Shown here in pieces: positions 1 to 10,525 of a DNA stretch of 64,000 nt. Source of the stretch: Spraguea lophii (Eukaryota; Microsporidia; Spragueidae); contig LDOQ01000225.1 in assembly GCA_001887945.1 (NCBI GenBank), positions 23,236 to 87,235 of the forward strand, written 5' to 3'. A program made the position numbers and the translations under genes. Position 1 is the first letter of the stretch; each line of letters begins with the position of its first letter. The notes beneath the pieces were generated by a model that made no database searches, had not been told where the DNA came from, and saw only the letters and a program-made list of their open reading frames with translations.

Positions 1-434
1 TACAATTATATTCGTATTAGAGACTTTTGTGATCTCTTTAAACATAAGGGAAGGTATGGGTGTGTGGCAAATATATGCTTAAATGGAGGTAAAATAGAAA
101 TAGAATGGAGGTAAAATAAATATGTGAAAAATAAAATATTTAGAGTAATTGTGAAATGTTTAGGATATGGTGATATTAAGAGAATTGTGTAATATAAAAA
201 AATATAAAAATATTAAAAAATGGAGGTAAAATATATGAAAAAATCAAAAAGATGACATAATATTTAATTTAACTAAAAATAGGTATTAAAGTGAGGAGAT
301 ATTATTTAGATATTATTAAAATAATAATGAGATAATAAGAGATAATAAGATGTTATTATTATAATTACTATTATTATAATATTATTACTATAATTACAAT
401 AATTACTATATGAATAATATTTATTATAGAATAT

Positions 435-575
435 TTAATAGTAATTTAAGAAATGTCCTCCTTTAGTATCATTACCATATACACCTCTGTGTACCATTAA
501 ACCATATCCATCATGTTTTTTTAATCTATTTTTAGGATTTTCATTCTTTATCAAACATAAAAAAAATATAAACAT
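435..575 (-). CDS. putative small secreted peptide, 46 aa
   Basis: Short ORF in a minus-strand cluster with two other tiny genes (872-1138 and 1580-1759). It starts with a hydrophobic run typical of a signal peptide (MFIFFLCLI), followed by a polar, His/Gly/Asn-rich mature part. No family is recognised. Its position, strand and architecture match the two neighbours, and the segment RLKKHDGYGLM loosely recalls the LKKSHYCHG part of the next protein. It could be a chance ORF in A+T-rich DNA. No CCC motif lies before the ATG. Confidence 0.35.
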   Translation of the reverse strand: MFIFFLCLIKNENPKNRLKKHDGYGLMVHRGVYGNDTKGGHFLNYY

Positions 576-871
576 ATGAAACAGAAATAAAAATAATTAT
601 AAAATCAATGTGTTTCAGTTAAAATTATTTTATTATTTATATTTTATTTTATATTATATATTGTTATATTATATTTACTTTATTTTTACTTTCGTTTTTA
701 CTTTCTTTTTACATCATTTCATAACCATATTACATTATAACTACATCACTTCATAATCATATTATTTTATTATTTATTTTTTACACTCTTTTTACAACAC
801 TTCATAACCATATTACACTATAAACACATCATCACATTATAACCACATAACCATACTACTTATTATATTTA

Positions 872-1138
872 TTATTCTTTCCATCTCTCATAATGATATG
901 TATTATAATCTTTATCTTTCTTTACTTCATTATGTGCACCATGACAATAATGTGATTTCTTTAGATGATGCATCAATGGTGACATTGGTCCTGCATACAT
1001 ACGGTATTTAGGTGTATCAACTAAGAATGTAGTAACATATGTTCCATTATGATCATCTAATGTATTTATCTTTTCTTTAATAATAGTATTATTAATATAT
1101 AAAATATTCATAATAAATACAATATAGAATACAAACAT
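872..1138 (-). CDS. putative small secreted protein, YERW family, 88 aa
   Basis: The N-terminus (about residues 1-17) is a strongly hydrophobic signal peptide or anchor; the remainder is polar with several His and a Tyr-rich end. The last 13 residues, KDYNTYHYERWKE, are nearly the same as the end of the 59-aa protein at 1580-1759 (KDYDSYGYERWRE), and both stop directly after this motif. That shared ending supports both as real paralogous genes. Function is unknown; a secreted host-facing or spore-surface role is inference only. Confidence 0.6.
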   Translation of the reverse strand: MFVFYIVFIMNILYINNTIIKEKINTLDDHNGTYVTTFLVDTPKYRMYAGPMSPLMHHLKKSHYCHGAHNEVKKDKDYNTYHYERWKE

Positions 1139-1579
1139 AATATAGCAGTCTGGTTATTTATTTTATAATCAAATATATTATGAAACAATAATAGATTTAT
1201 ATTATTATTGGTTATACTGTGATTATTATTGTTGTTGCTTAGTAGTTATACTATGATTGATTGATTATTAGTTATAATTATACTATGTTTTAAAGTTTAT
1301 AAATTATTTTATCATATTTAATTATATTGTTACTGTTAATATTACTATTATTATTAATAGAATATTTAACTATTACTACTAATATCATTTTATATTAAAA
1401 TATTACATATATTTTATATTTATACATTTTATTTACTATTTAAAATTTATTTATTATCATTTATTGTTGTTAAAAAATTATATATTTTAATATTTATAGA
1501 ATCTGCATTTCTAAGGAATATTTCTTTATTTTCAAAAATATAAAATATTTTATTATCCTCTATTACATTTTATTATATT

Positions 1580-1759
1580 TTATTCTCTCCATCTTTCATA
1601 TCCATAACTATCATAATCTTTGTTTCTTTTATTACAAAAACATCCATCACTATGTCTTACACATTTACTTTCTACACCTGTATATATCATATCTACAGGA
1701 TCCCTAATAACATAATCTCTTTCTACAGAACAAATAGCATATAAAATATATATAAACAT
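1580..1759 (-). CDS. putative small secreted Cys-containing protein, YERW family, 59 aa
   Basis: Begins MFIYILYAICSV, a signal-peptide-like stretch, followed by a short mature part with three Cys (residues 33, 40 and 42) and the C-terminal motif KDYDSYGYERWRE shared with the 88-aa neighbour. Three Cys in a mature peptide of about 45 residues suggest a disulphide-stabilised or metal-binding peptide. No known family is recognised. Confidence 0.55.
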   Translation of the reverse strand: MFIYILYAICSVERDYVIRDPVDMIYTGVESKCVRHSDGCFCNKRNKDYDSYGYERWRE

Positions 1760-2019
1760 AATAATTTAAATGGTAAAGTTAAATTTAAAGATAATCAAAA
1801 CAATTATGATTCATATTCAAGCAATAGAATAGAATAATTTAAAGGATAAAGATAATGATTGTAACAATATAGAATATATTTATTGTAATGGATATTTGTA
1901 AAATATATCATTGTTAAACATGGATTAATATTTAATTAATAATTATATATATTTATAAATAACCCATAAATTTTATATAAGAAATTAAGTGAAATGATGA
2001 CGTATAACATATACAGAAT

Positions 2020-2184
2020 CCTAATGTTCTAAAATATAAGGTAAGATGAGATTAATGCATATCTGTAATAAAACCAGTTAATACAAATTTAAATATTCTT
2101 TAAATCCCAAAGATCATAAACCATAATAGACTACAACTATTTAGAAACTTTCTATAAATAAAAGTTTCATTAAAAATAACCTAC
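2020..2184 (+). mobile_element. decayed SINE copy, 3' part only
   Basis: Matches the 3' third of the SINE family (compare 56347-56520): the block around 'aaggtaagatgagattaatgcatatctgta', then the terminal 'ataaataaaagtttcatt'. The tRNA-like head is absent, so it is 5'-truncated or eroded. Confidence 0.7.
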
Positions 2185-2435
2185 AAATTTTAAAAGGATC
2201 TAAGTATTTTTTATCGGATTATTCATTTATGATTCAAGTGGATTATAAAAAAAAATAAAAATAATTTAAAGATTATAATATACTAAAGTATATTCTCTAA
2301 AGAAATCTATGATGAATAATATTTTCAGAATAAGGGATATATCCATCACTTAAATATTATTATAATATGTAATTATCATATCATCATTATAAAAAAATTA
2401 TATAAAAATAAATATTATAATAATTACATAATTAT

Positions 2436-2747
2436 TTATTTTCTCTCTTTTATTATAAAACCATCAAATATCATTTCATCTGTACTAAGACTATTATATT
2501 CATTGTCTGAATATACTATCAGTTCATTAACATCTACACACTTATAAGTATCTATCTTACTATTATTCATATTATAAGTATTTTTATTCGTTATTTCTTC
2601 TAACTTATTTTTCTTAATAATCTTATTATTCTTTACCTTCTTATCAATTATATTATTTTTTACTTTACTATCATTTATATTATTCATGTTCTCATCTATT
2701 ATATTATCTTTAGAGATATTTGTTATTTCTTCTAATTTCTTTCTCAT
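2436..2747 (-). CDS. hypothetical Lys/Asn-rich protein, 103 aa
   Basis: Not recognised. It is composed mainly of Lys, Asn, Ile and Asp; the segment KLEEITN occurs near the N-terminus and again near residue 50. The C-terminal third is more acidic and ends IFDGFIIKERK. The ATG is preceded by tatacaccc, the same motif that precedes the divergent gene at 2907, which supports this start. No signal peptide or membrane segment. Confidence 0.55.
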   Translation of the reverse strand: MRKKLEEITNISKDNIIDENMNNINDSKVKNNIIDKKVKNNKIIKKNKLEEITNKNTYNMNNSKIDTYKCVDVNELIVYSDNEYNSLSTDEMIFDGFIIKERK

Positions 2748-2906
2748 GGGTGTATAAATTATTATTGTATTATAATAAAATAAATATTATTATGATAAAC
2801 TAAATACTATAATTGTATACCAATCTTATTTTCTTATTATAATATAATCAATCCTACCATCATTTCATTATAACACACATGTTATAATACAATCTTTTAT
2901 ACACCC
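2748..2906. promoter_or_regulatory. divergent promoter with mirrored tATACACCC start motifs
   Basis: The 159-bp gap between two divergent genes. Both ATGs are immediately preceded, on their own strand, by the same string tatacaccc. CCC motifs just upstream of start codons are a known microsporidian expression signal; the symmetry here suggests a shared bidirectional promoter. Confidence 0.6.
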
Positions 2907-3464
2907 ATGAAACATACTATACAAGTAGTATCTATATCTAATATACCGTCATCTATATTTCTATTTCATTACATTGAATTATTTTCTTCTATATCTGAAG
3001 TATTATGTTGTGGTGTTAGTTATACATCACCAGAATATTATTTAGTTTGTAAAGATAATAGAAAATGTTTAATATTAAATAATTTTATTCTAAGAGATAA
3101 AAAATTAAATGTAAAAATAAAAAATATAAAAGAAATAATGTTACATTCAATAAAAGAGCCAACAAAGAATATAAAATTATATATTAATAATAATATGTAT
3201 GATGATAATGGTGATAATGGTAATATAAGTGATGATAACAATAATACCAATAAGATAGATAATATAACGAATATAAATAATATTTATAATGAATTGGAGA
3301 TAGAAATATACAAATACGTAGATAATAATATTTCTTTTAAAAAATATAAAAAAAATAATAATATATTTATAGAATGTAATAATATAGAAGATAGTATAGA
3401 AATATATAAATATTTATGTGGTAGATGGTATAATAAACAATTAATATGGTGTAGTTATATATAA
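2907..3464 (+). CDS. RRM-like protein, 185 aa, tentative
   Basis: The start is fixed by tatacacccATG. The end (residues about 150-185) reads FIECNNIEDSIEIYKYLCGRWYNKQ, which resembles the last helix and strand of an RNA recognition motif of the U2AF/Tat-SF1 (UHM) type, where a 'L.GRWF.G+' segment is typical. The N-terminal part (ISNIPSSIF.FHYIELFSSISEVLCC) fits the first RRM strand and helix. An acidic/Asn linker (about residues 95-125) breaks the fold. A role in RNA processing is inference from weak similarity. Confidence 0.45.
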   Translation: MKHTIQVVSISNIPSSIFLFHYIELFSSISEVLCCGVSYTSPEYYLVCKDNRKCLILNNFILRDKKLNVKIKNIKEIMLHSIKEPTKNIKLYINNNMYDDNGDNGNISDDNNNTNKIDNITNINNIYNELEIEIYKYVDNNISFKKYKKNNNIFIECNNIEDSIEIYKYLCGRWYNKQLIWCSYI

Positions 3465-3555
3465 ATATACTATTATATTATTATTATAATGATAGTAATT
3501 AAATAATAATAGTAATTGAGTAAAAATAAAAATTATTATTACAAATATATTTTTA

Positions 3556-4450
3556 TTGATTATAAAAAGACTCTTTGAACAGGTAATGTGGGTTGTGGAG
3601 ACAATAAATCTTAATAAACGTTCTGTTTACAAACTTTTAAAGTTTTTTGACCGGAATCTTTCGGAAGTCTTTAATGATTATAATGATATAAACGTAAAAA
3701 CTAGAGGAGCTGAAGGTATGATAACATGTGGTATTTTGTGGATGACAACTTTTAAACACAGATAATGTCGTGAAAAATATATAATAAAAGATGGTCGAGT
3801 ATCACAATCAACGAAACATGAATTTGTCAAAGTTAATGATATTATTAGAAAAAGGTCTTTTATTACATTTTCAAATGGATATTAAGGATAGATTGTTAGT
3901 TATTGCTCTACTCTGTTTGAAATGATGAACAAAATCATATTATTTCTAAACATGTGTTATCTCAATTTCAATGTTAGTAACACATATGGTTATTATCTCA
4001 TGAATTTATTGGTTGTCACACATGTCGCACCGGCAAGAGAACAAAATATTTTAATATGTAAAGTCGTTTTCTCCTTCCAAAATAATACACAATAAAATTT
4101 TATGATGCTAAAAGATTCTTTAAAGAATGTATTAACAAATATATTTTTAATGATAATATAATATTAATTTAGAATAATGTAAAATTCTATAGATCTAATC
4201 TTATAACATTGTGTTTATGTGAAAAAAAAAGTTCAATTACTATTTTTACCAATCATTTATCTGAACTAAATCATATTGAAAACATATATCATTGATTAAA
4301 CAATTATATAATAAATATGATGTTAAAGGTTATGATATGAGACACTATAAAGAAATATGTTATTACATCAGTATATAATTTTAATAATAACATCGGATAT
4401 CTTTTTAGAAGGTATTATGTTAAAACGTATGAAAATTCTTAACGGTTTTT
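3556..4450 (+). pseudogene. decayed Tc1/mariner-like transposase
   Basis: The first 69 codons read as a helix-turn-helix-like N-terminus (LNKRSVYKLLKFFD). Further down, past several stops and frame changes, a segment near 4157-4310 translates as NIILI.NNVKFYRSN... then LSELNHIEN, which corresponds to the 'ILDN.RFH' and 'LNPIEN' blocks of IS630/Tc1/mariner transposases. No intact frame remains. Confidence 0.5.
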
Positions 4451-4604
4451 AATAAGACATTTCATATTCAATAAAAAAATTAAAGAAAACTTATTGTCTT
4501 TTAACCGTTTTTTCAACCTTTTCTGAATTTTTTATCTTCCTGAATAACTTTATATTATTACAATTACAATCATATCTTTATTTTCTATCATTATAATTAC
4601 ATAT

Positions 4605-5165
4605 TTAATTTTCTATAAAGAATCCTGTAGCCATTCCATCTCTAGACGTACATCTATTTACATATCTACATAATTTATCATTTAACACATAATCCAATCC
4701 CATTATATTATCGCTTCTCAACAATAATTTCATTACTGCCTCCAACATATTATTATTTAAGAGTGTTTTATCATTGGTATAATTTACCCTTACTATGCCT
4801 GTACATTCATCTAATGGTAAAAATAATATTTTCTCTGTAATATTATTGTTATACGTATTACCTATATTATCCATAATAAATATCCTATTCTTATTATATT
4901 TATTTCTATGTCGTTTTAATATTTCATAATATTTATATACTATTGTATTATCTTTTTTATATAATATTTTTTTATTTCTTAATTCTGTTTTCGATCTTTC
5001 TTCAAAATTAATACGTATATCTAATTTGTTGAAAAAACTGTTTATATAGATATTAGATTCATCTAGGTTATTGTTCGTATGTACTATAATATTTATATCG
5101 TATACACCATTCGGATTACAACGGTAAATACTCTGCAAAATAATAGTATGGTGAAGTAATAACAT
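4605..5165 (-). CDS. hypothetical secreted protein, 186 aa
   Basis: The only in-frame ATG near the 5' end is at 5165; the frame stays open upstream but without ATG. The N-terminus MLLLHHTIILQSIY is a plausible short signal peptide. The mature part has alternating hydrophobic strands and a C-terminal region with three Cys and the segment CTSRDGMATGFFIEN. No known family is recognised. Confidence 0.55.
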   Translation of the reverse strand: MLLLHHTIILQSIYRCNPNGVYDINIIVHTNNNLDESNIYINSFFNKLDIRINFEERSKTELRNKKILYKKDNTIVYKYYEILKRHRNKYNKNRIFIMDNIGNTYNNNITEKILFLPLDECTGIVRVNYTNDKTLLNNNMLEAVMKLLLRSDNIMGLDYVLNDKLCRYVNRCTSRDGMATGFFIEN

Positions 5166-5249
5166 AATATGTAATGTATATAAACATAAGGTGTATATAT
5201 AAGTATGATATCTCAAATCATGTAAGAGGTAATGAAACAATCAATAAAC

Positions 5250-5690
5250 AATTATATTAAAAAAAAATAATATAAATGTAATATAGACGTGGTATAATGT
5301 TATGCATGGTAAAAACTTAGGTAATATAATAATATTTAAAATGCTATGATTATAATATTATGATTACTGTATTATGATTGTAAATATGTATTAATTTTAT
5401 TTTAATATTATTTTATTATTATGTTTTAAGATATTAGAATGTAATATTTAAATTTTGATAATGATAAATATAATGATACTGATGACTATAATGATTAATA
5501 ACAACATAAAGTAATATGAAATATAATGATAACATAAAGTAAATAATACATAACAATATATAATTATAAGCTAGTATATTTTAATATATTCTAATATATT
5601 TTATTATAACACAATATAAATATAATTCTAATATATTATAACCCTAATTACAATATATAGTATAATCTTTAAATTTATCTTTTTTTCTCC
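5250..5690. other. intergenic, no gene seen
   Basis: A+T-rich spacer between a secreted-protein gene and PTH2. I see only simple TA-rich sequence. Confidence 0.5.
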
Positions 5691-5693
5691 CCT

Positions 5694-6062
5694 ATGATTA
5701 ATCTGTTTTGTATTGTTACTTTTTCTTTTCTTTTATTCTCTTTCTTTAAAAAACACACTGATAATATTATTATTTTTATTGTTAACAATACATTGAAAAT
5801 GGGTAAAGGGAAAGCTATGGCCCAAGTATGTCATGCTGCTGTTAATATTAAAAGAGAAAATACACCTAAGTTGGTATTGAAAGCAGAGGAATATCAATTA
5901 AGAGATATTGTTGTGAAAGCTAAACAAATGAAAATACCTGTATATCGTGTATATGATGCGGGAAGAACACAGGTGCCAGCAGGATCAAATACTATAGTAG
6001 CTTTAGGACCTGATGACCGAAGTAAGATAAATATATTAACAAATGAATTGAAATTATATTAA
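5694..6062 (+). CDS. PTH2: peptidyl-tRNA hydrolase 2
   Basis: PTH2-family hydrolase, which releases peptides from prematurely dropped peptidyl-tRNA. The core is clear: NTLKMGKGKAMAQVCHAAV (residues 32-50) is the family signature, followed by a central VYDAGRTQVPAGSNTIVALGP segment (about 83-103) and a short C-terminal helix. The N-terminus (residues 1-20) is hydrophobic, like the membrane anchor of eukaryotic PTH2. The 122-aa length is normal for the catalytic domain. The start follows ctcccctATG. The gene converges on DPH1 downstream. Confidence 0.93.
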   Translation: MINLFCIVTFSFLLFSFFKKHTDNIIIFIVNNTLKMGKGKAMAQVCHAAVNIKRENTPKLVLKAEEYQLRDIVVKAKQMKIPVYRVYDAGRTQVPAGSNTIVALGPDDRSKINILTNELKLY

Positions 6063-6228
6063 ATAAAAGTTTAATATAATTTTATTATATTTTATTTTCT
6101 ACCAGAGGAAAAAACTTTTCATTCATTTATTATTAAAATAGTAGATTTTTATTTTATAATAAAAATTTATGAAGAATGTTAAATATTTAATCTCTATTAT
6201 TATCTTTATTTTTATTTCTATATTTTTT

Positions 6229-7263
6229 TTAAAAATTATTGTATAATTCATTTTTCTCTTTTGAATAGAAATCCATTTTATATTCATCATTTTCCCAAAA
6301 TACTTCAAATGGATTTATCATTGGTTTAGAAAACGATGTACCCCAATCCACACTTAACCTTGTACACGATATTTGTACGAATGCATCTATATACGGTAAA
6401 CTGGTTATATCACTTTTTATTTCATATAAATAAAATTTATATATATTTTTATCTTGTAATTTATTTACTATATTTTTCAATATTTTAGGATTACCTTGTT
6501 TTCCTAATATAGAATATATTATGCCTATATTTTTACTATCATAAAATTCTTTTATTTGCCCTTTTCTATTGTTCACCATTTTTTTATAATCGTATTCTTC
6601 TTTATATATTTTTTTATTGAATGGACAATATCTATAAAATATTTTATCTGGATTATTTATCATTAAACTTTCTAAATGAAATCTACCGTCAGCTATAAAA
6701 AATATTATATCTGCATTAACTTTAGGTGATGTACATCCAAGTACTTCACTGGCTGATAGTGGATCGATTTTGTATATGGGATTATTTAATCTTTTATTTA
6801 TTTCTTGAACGGATCCATTGTATTGTATTGTTCCCAATACTGCAATATTTGTTACATTTTCTTTTTCCATAACTTTTTTTATCATTTTTATTGAATGTTC
6901 AATATCAAATATAATTTCTATAAAAATATACACTACTTTTACTTTCATAAAATTTACGGGTATAAGACAAGAATGTCCAAAATGTATTAATATATCACAA
7001 TTTAATTGTTCGCATATATCATCATCTATACAACATGCACCATATACTACGTCAGATAATACTATAACATCAATATCGAAATTACTTTCTATTATTCCGG
7101 TAATTACTATAGCGTATTGAAGAATACCATCGGGCATTTGCAATGCTACCCTTTTATATCCTTTAGATAGAATTCTGAGAAGTTTTGGTATTTCAAAATT
7201 ATAATTTGGTGGGAGAAGTGTGGAGTATGAGTTGAAAGAAGATGGGTGAATAAGTTTTACCAT
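6229..7263 (-). CDS. DPH1: 2-(3-amino-3-carboxypropyl)histidine synthase subunit 1
   Basis: First-step enzyme of diphthamide synthesis on elongation factor 2. With DPH2 it forms a [4Fe-4S] enzyme that cleaves S-adenosylmethionine. Visible family blocks: LLPPNYNFEIPK (16-27), KRVALQMPDGIL (37-48), DVVYGACC (71-78), HFGHSCL (94-100), LGCTSPK (175-181) and QISCTRLSVDWG (297-308). The three Cys expected to hold the cluster are present at about C77, C177 and C300, which favours DPH1 over DPH2. 344 aa is near the short end for eukaryotic DPH1. The start is preceded by tcaatcacc, a weak CC motif. Confidence 0.92.
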   Translation of the reverse strand: MVKLIHPSSFNSYSTLLPPNYNFEIPKLLRILSKGYKRVALQMPDGILQYAIVITGIIESNFDIDVIVLSDVVYGACCIDDDICEQLNCDILIHFGHSCLIPVNFMKVKVVYIFIEIIFDIEHSIKMIKKVMEKENVTNIAVLGTIQYNGSVQEINKRLNNPIYKIDPLSASEVLGCTSPKVNADIIFFIADGRFHLESLMINNPDKIFYRYCPFNKKIYKEEYDYKKMVNNRKGQIKEFYDSKNIGIIYSILGKQGNPKILKNIVNKLQDKNIYKFYLYEIKSDITSLPYIDAFVQISCTRLSVDWGTSFSKPMINPFEVFWENDEYKMDFYSKEKNELYNNF

Positions 7264-7320
7264 GGTGATTGAAGGGATAAAATAAAAAAAATAAAATTAA
7301 TGGTAATTTAAAAATTTTTA

Positions 7321-7745
7321 TGTTGTAGAAAGTTTTTTAAAGAATTTTGAAAATATAAAACTTTGATGTTGTAAAAAGTTTTTTAAACGTGCTTTTCCGC
7401 CAATAAAAATAAAAATATTAAAATAATTGTCAAAATAATATGTAGACTGATTTTATTGGCTATTTAACTTCTTTTAAAAAAATAAATGTTGTTTTATATT
7501 TGAATGTGTAATAATAATATATCACATTAAAGTTATATTGATTATTTTATAATTATTTAAAATATATATAAAATTATTATAGATGTTTAAAAAAGATATA
7601 ATTTTATAAAATTATAAGAAATACAATAATGAATATATTAAGTTAAATGTTCTATTAAATAATAAAAAATTTATACAAAGAAATTGTTAATCTTTATTTT
7701 TTCTTAACATATTTGTTTATATCTTTGTATATTTTATTTTAATCA
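7321..7745. other. intergenic with a short direct repeat
   Basis: Upstream of DPH1, a string like 'atgttgtagaaagttttttaaa' occurs at about 7320-7341 and again with small changes at about 7363-7385. Otherwise it is plain A+T-rich spacer. Confidence 0.4.
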
Positions 7746-7759
7746 ATGAATCCCAATTT

Positions 7760-7972
7760 CTATTTATCGCCTATGTTATCTTTTATAATACGTTCACAAA
7801 TACATTTAGTTACTTTGCAATTATCACTAATTTCATCCAATATTTCTTTTTTTTCTGCACTTAAATTCGGATTATTTGTTGGCACTTTAGATTTATGTAA
7901 TATACATAATGCACAATATTCATTATATTCATCATTATTGATATTTTCATTTATATTTGATGTTTTCTTCAT
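7760..7972 (-). CDS. hypothetical Cys-containing protein, 70 aa
   Basis: Not recognised. It contains an EYCALCILHKSK segment and, after a short acidic/Lys helix, CKVTKCICERII. The five Cys form CxxC and CxxxCxC groups that could bind zinc or form disulphides. No signal peptide. The ATG is preceded by aataatacc. Real-gene status rests on the ordered Cys pattern and lack of low complexity. Confidence 0.45.
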   Translation of the reverse strand: MKKTSNINENINNDEYNEYCALCILHKSKVPTNNPNLSAEKKEILDEISDNCKVTKCICERIIKDNIGDK

Positions 7973-8009
7973 GGTATTATTATTTAGCTTCTTTTTATAG
8001 AGAATAAAA

Positions 8010-8490
8010 AAAGGAGAAGATAATCTTAGAATAATATTTTTAGAAGATATAACAAAATTACTGTAAAAGAACGTTAAAAAAATATATTTTGAAAGGGGTA
8101 TGATTGGAATATACGATAATATATTTTATAATATTTAGAAAAGTTAAAATAAGAGATATTTAATTTCTACATTAAATTATTGTATGTCATAAAATAAGGA
8201 GTTTATTGATGAATAAAATAATAAATATTTATAATTTGTTAATAGCTAACAGTTGAATAAATCATATAAATAAGATAATTATATCAACTTATATCTTACA
8301 AGTAAATACTATTTTAAGAATATTATTAATTTATTTAATTTACCAATTTCCACCTTTTTATATTCTTATTACTATTTAATCTTATTTATGAATAAAAAAA
8401 AAGAATATCTTTCATTTATTAGTCAAACGAAGATTATATCAAAAGCGATATTATTTTAAATACTTATTAAAGAAAATAAATTAAAAGATG
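8010..8490. other. intergenic, no gene seen
   Basis: A+T-rich spacer with no supported ORF or recognisable repeat. Confidence 0.4.
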
Positions 8491-8532
8491 GTAAATGAAA
8501 ATAAAAACTATTTTGTTAACTTTATACTTTTT

Positions 8533-9180
8533 TTATTTTACTTTTTCTTCATGCTGTTTATTTTCTTGTGATACCTTTTCTTCATGTTGTTTATTTTCTT
8601 GTGATACTTTTTCTTTAGCTGTTTTCTTTTTTGAATTTTTATCTGTATTGCTTGTATCTTTTAAAACATTTCTTTTTTCGCTACTTGCCTCTTCATCTTT
8701 TGTTTTATTCTCTCCTTCATACTCTATTGACAACTCTTTTGGTTTATAATCCAAATTTTCACCACGTTGAAAAGAAAGCATCAACTCCCCATTTTTGATT
8801 TTAGCTTTTGGATTGCGTATTTCATATGGCAACTCTTTTACTACACATCCCTGCACTTCAGAATATGTTGCAAGTCCTTCTTCATTGTGTTTATTGCTTT
8901 GATTGTAACATATTGTATAAGAATTTTTATCATATTTTATTTTTATACTTTCCGGTTTTATATTCGTTGGAACGGGTATTGTGATCAATGTTCTATCATT
9001 TTCTTCTTTTTCTATAACATCAAACATTTGAGGATTCGTAATTGTAGCGTTTATATAGTTTAAAAGGAGCATTATACATATATTTGACATATAATGGAGA
9101 TTGTAATGTGATTTATACATAATAGCAGATATAAAAATACATATGTTATATAATTTAAAGGAAAAGGAGAATGATATCAT
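8533..9180 (-). CDS. Hsp20 / alpha-crystallin-like small heat-shock protein
   Basis: A beta-sandwich chaperone domain of the Hsp20/p23 type spans about residues 52-145: FDVIEKEENDRTLITIPVP, then IKPESIKIKYDKNSYTI and the closing AKIKNGELMLSFQRG, which matches the 'nGvL.i..pk' strand of small heat-shock proteins. The C-terminal 60 residues are charged and contain two tandem copies of KVSQENKQHEE. The start is uncertain. The longest ATG (9180) gives a hydrophobic leader; ATGs at 9072 and 9027 are alternatives. The last gives a plain cytosolic protein and follows aatcctcaa, a weak CCC-like motif. p23/Sba1-like is the alternative family. Confidence 0.65.
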   Translation of the reverse strand: MISFSFSFKLYNICIFISAIMYKSHYNLHYMSNICIMLLLNYINATITNPQMFDVIEKEENDRTLITIPVPTNIKPESIKIKYDKNSYTICYNQSNKHNEEGLATYSEVQGCVVKELPYEIRNPKAKIKNGELMLSFQRGENLDYKPKELSIEYEGENKTKDEEASSEKRNVLKDTSNTDKNSKKKTAKEKVSQENKQHEEKVSQENKQHEEKVK

Positions 9181-9353
9181 AGTAATATCATAATAAGATA
9201 AGATATTAGAGGAGAAATATCATATATAACATTAAGCATGAAAAATATCATATATGTATATTTCTATTATAAATATAAATTTTAATAATTAAATCTCTTT
9301 TTCTATAAGAAAATAATTAAAAAAGGAGATATTACTTAATGACATTTACATAT

Positions 9354-9431
9354 TCGTATTAATATTATATATAATCAATTAAAACCATATTTGATTAAGT
9401 GATAATCATATTATATATAATATTAATACGA
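9354..9431. repeat. perfect 22-bp inverted repeat with 34-bp loop
   Basis: Positions 9354-9375 (tcgtattaatattatatata + at) are the exact reverse complement of 9410-9431. This could be a hairpin, a terminator-like fold or the core of a small inverted-repeat element. Confidence 0.6.
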
Positions 9432-9439
9432 TTTACATT

Positions 9440-10480
9440 CTCTTATAAATATAATATCTATTTTAAAATTAAAAAAATTATATATTTAAAACTTTTTAAA
9501 AAATATTAAAATATTTGAAAACCCCATATATTATATTATAATAGAATATCTATACAATATATCTTAGAATAAAGATTTAATAACAAGTGAATGAAATATT
9601 CTCATCTTCAGATAAAAAACAAAAAAAAATATACACCCAAGATATTAGACCACGATAGGCCCGAAGAAAGTTTAATTTATAGATATTCTCTAAAAAACTG
9701 ATTTATCAGACTGTGAATTAAGTTGAAGGATAAAAAAGTATAAAATAATTCTGTTGCAATAACAAAAATGTATCTTAAATAAATTTTCTTATATTAAAAA
9801 AAACAAAAATAAATCTTTTAGATAACGCGATAAACCATTATCCTAATGGTATTAAAAATCCATTATTCTAATAGTGTTAAAGAATATATTGAAATATAAA
9901 AGTGATTAAAAACTATTATATTTAAGAAACACTTATTAATTATTTATCTTATTAGTAAGAATATATTTTTATAACTTTTATACAATATTATAACGAATAA
10001 TCTTATATTCATAACAAATTAATAATATAATAGTTATAACAAACTAATGTATTATAACAATAATATAATAATTATAAAATAAAATATAACGTCATAACAA
10101 ATACAATAAATTAAAATGATAAACTACCAACAAATATATTATATTTTTATAATTTACCTTATGATATCAATATATGATAAAATAGAAATTGTAAGTGGTA
10201 ATGTAAAATGATAATAAAATATATAATAATAGAGTGATATATAGTGATATAGTGATAATGATAGAATAATACAGTATGATAATACCATATACTTACTATA
10301 ACATACTTCATATTATAACTATAACAATATTTTACTATAACAATCATATATATTATATATTTTATTATCAAATATAATTTATAGTTCTTAGTATTATCAT
10401 CAAATACAATATCTGCTATTCTATCTTTTTTTATTATAAATCAAATAATATTATTTATAATAAATATAATTGTTATAATT
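9440..10480. other. intergenic, no gene seen
   Basis: More than 1 kb of very A+T-rich DNA. Open frames here are low-complexity Tyr/Ile strings and are not credible genes. Confidence 0.45.
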
Positions 10481-10525
10481 ATTATTATATTGAAATATTG
10501 TAATATAATAATAAAAGATAGAATA

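Noticed and set aside
10159..10371. 70-codon Tyr/Ile/His-rich ORF on the minus strand
   Set aside because: Simple-sequence translation of A+T-rich DNA; no domain, motif or start signal.
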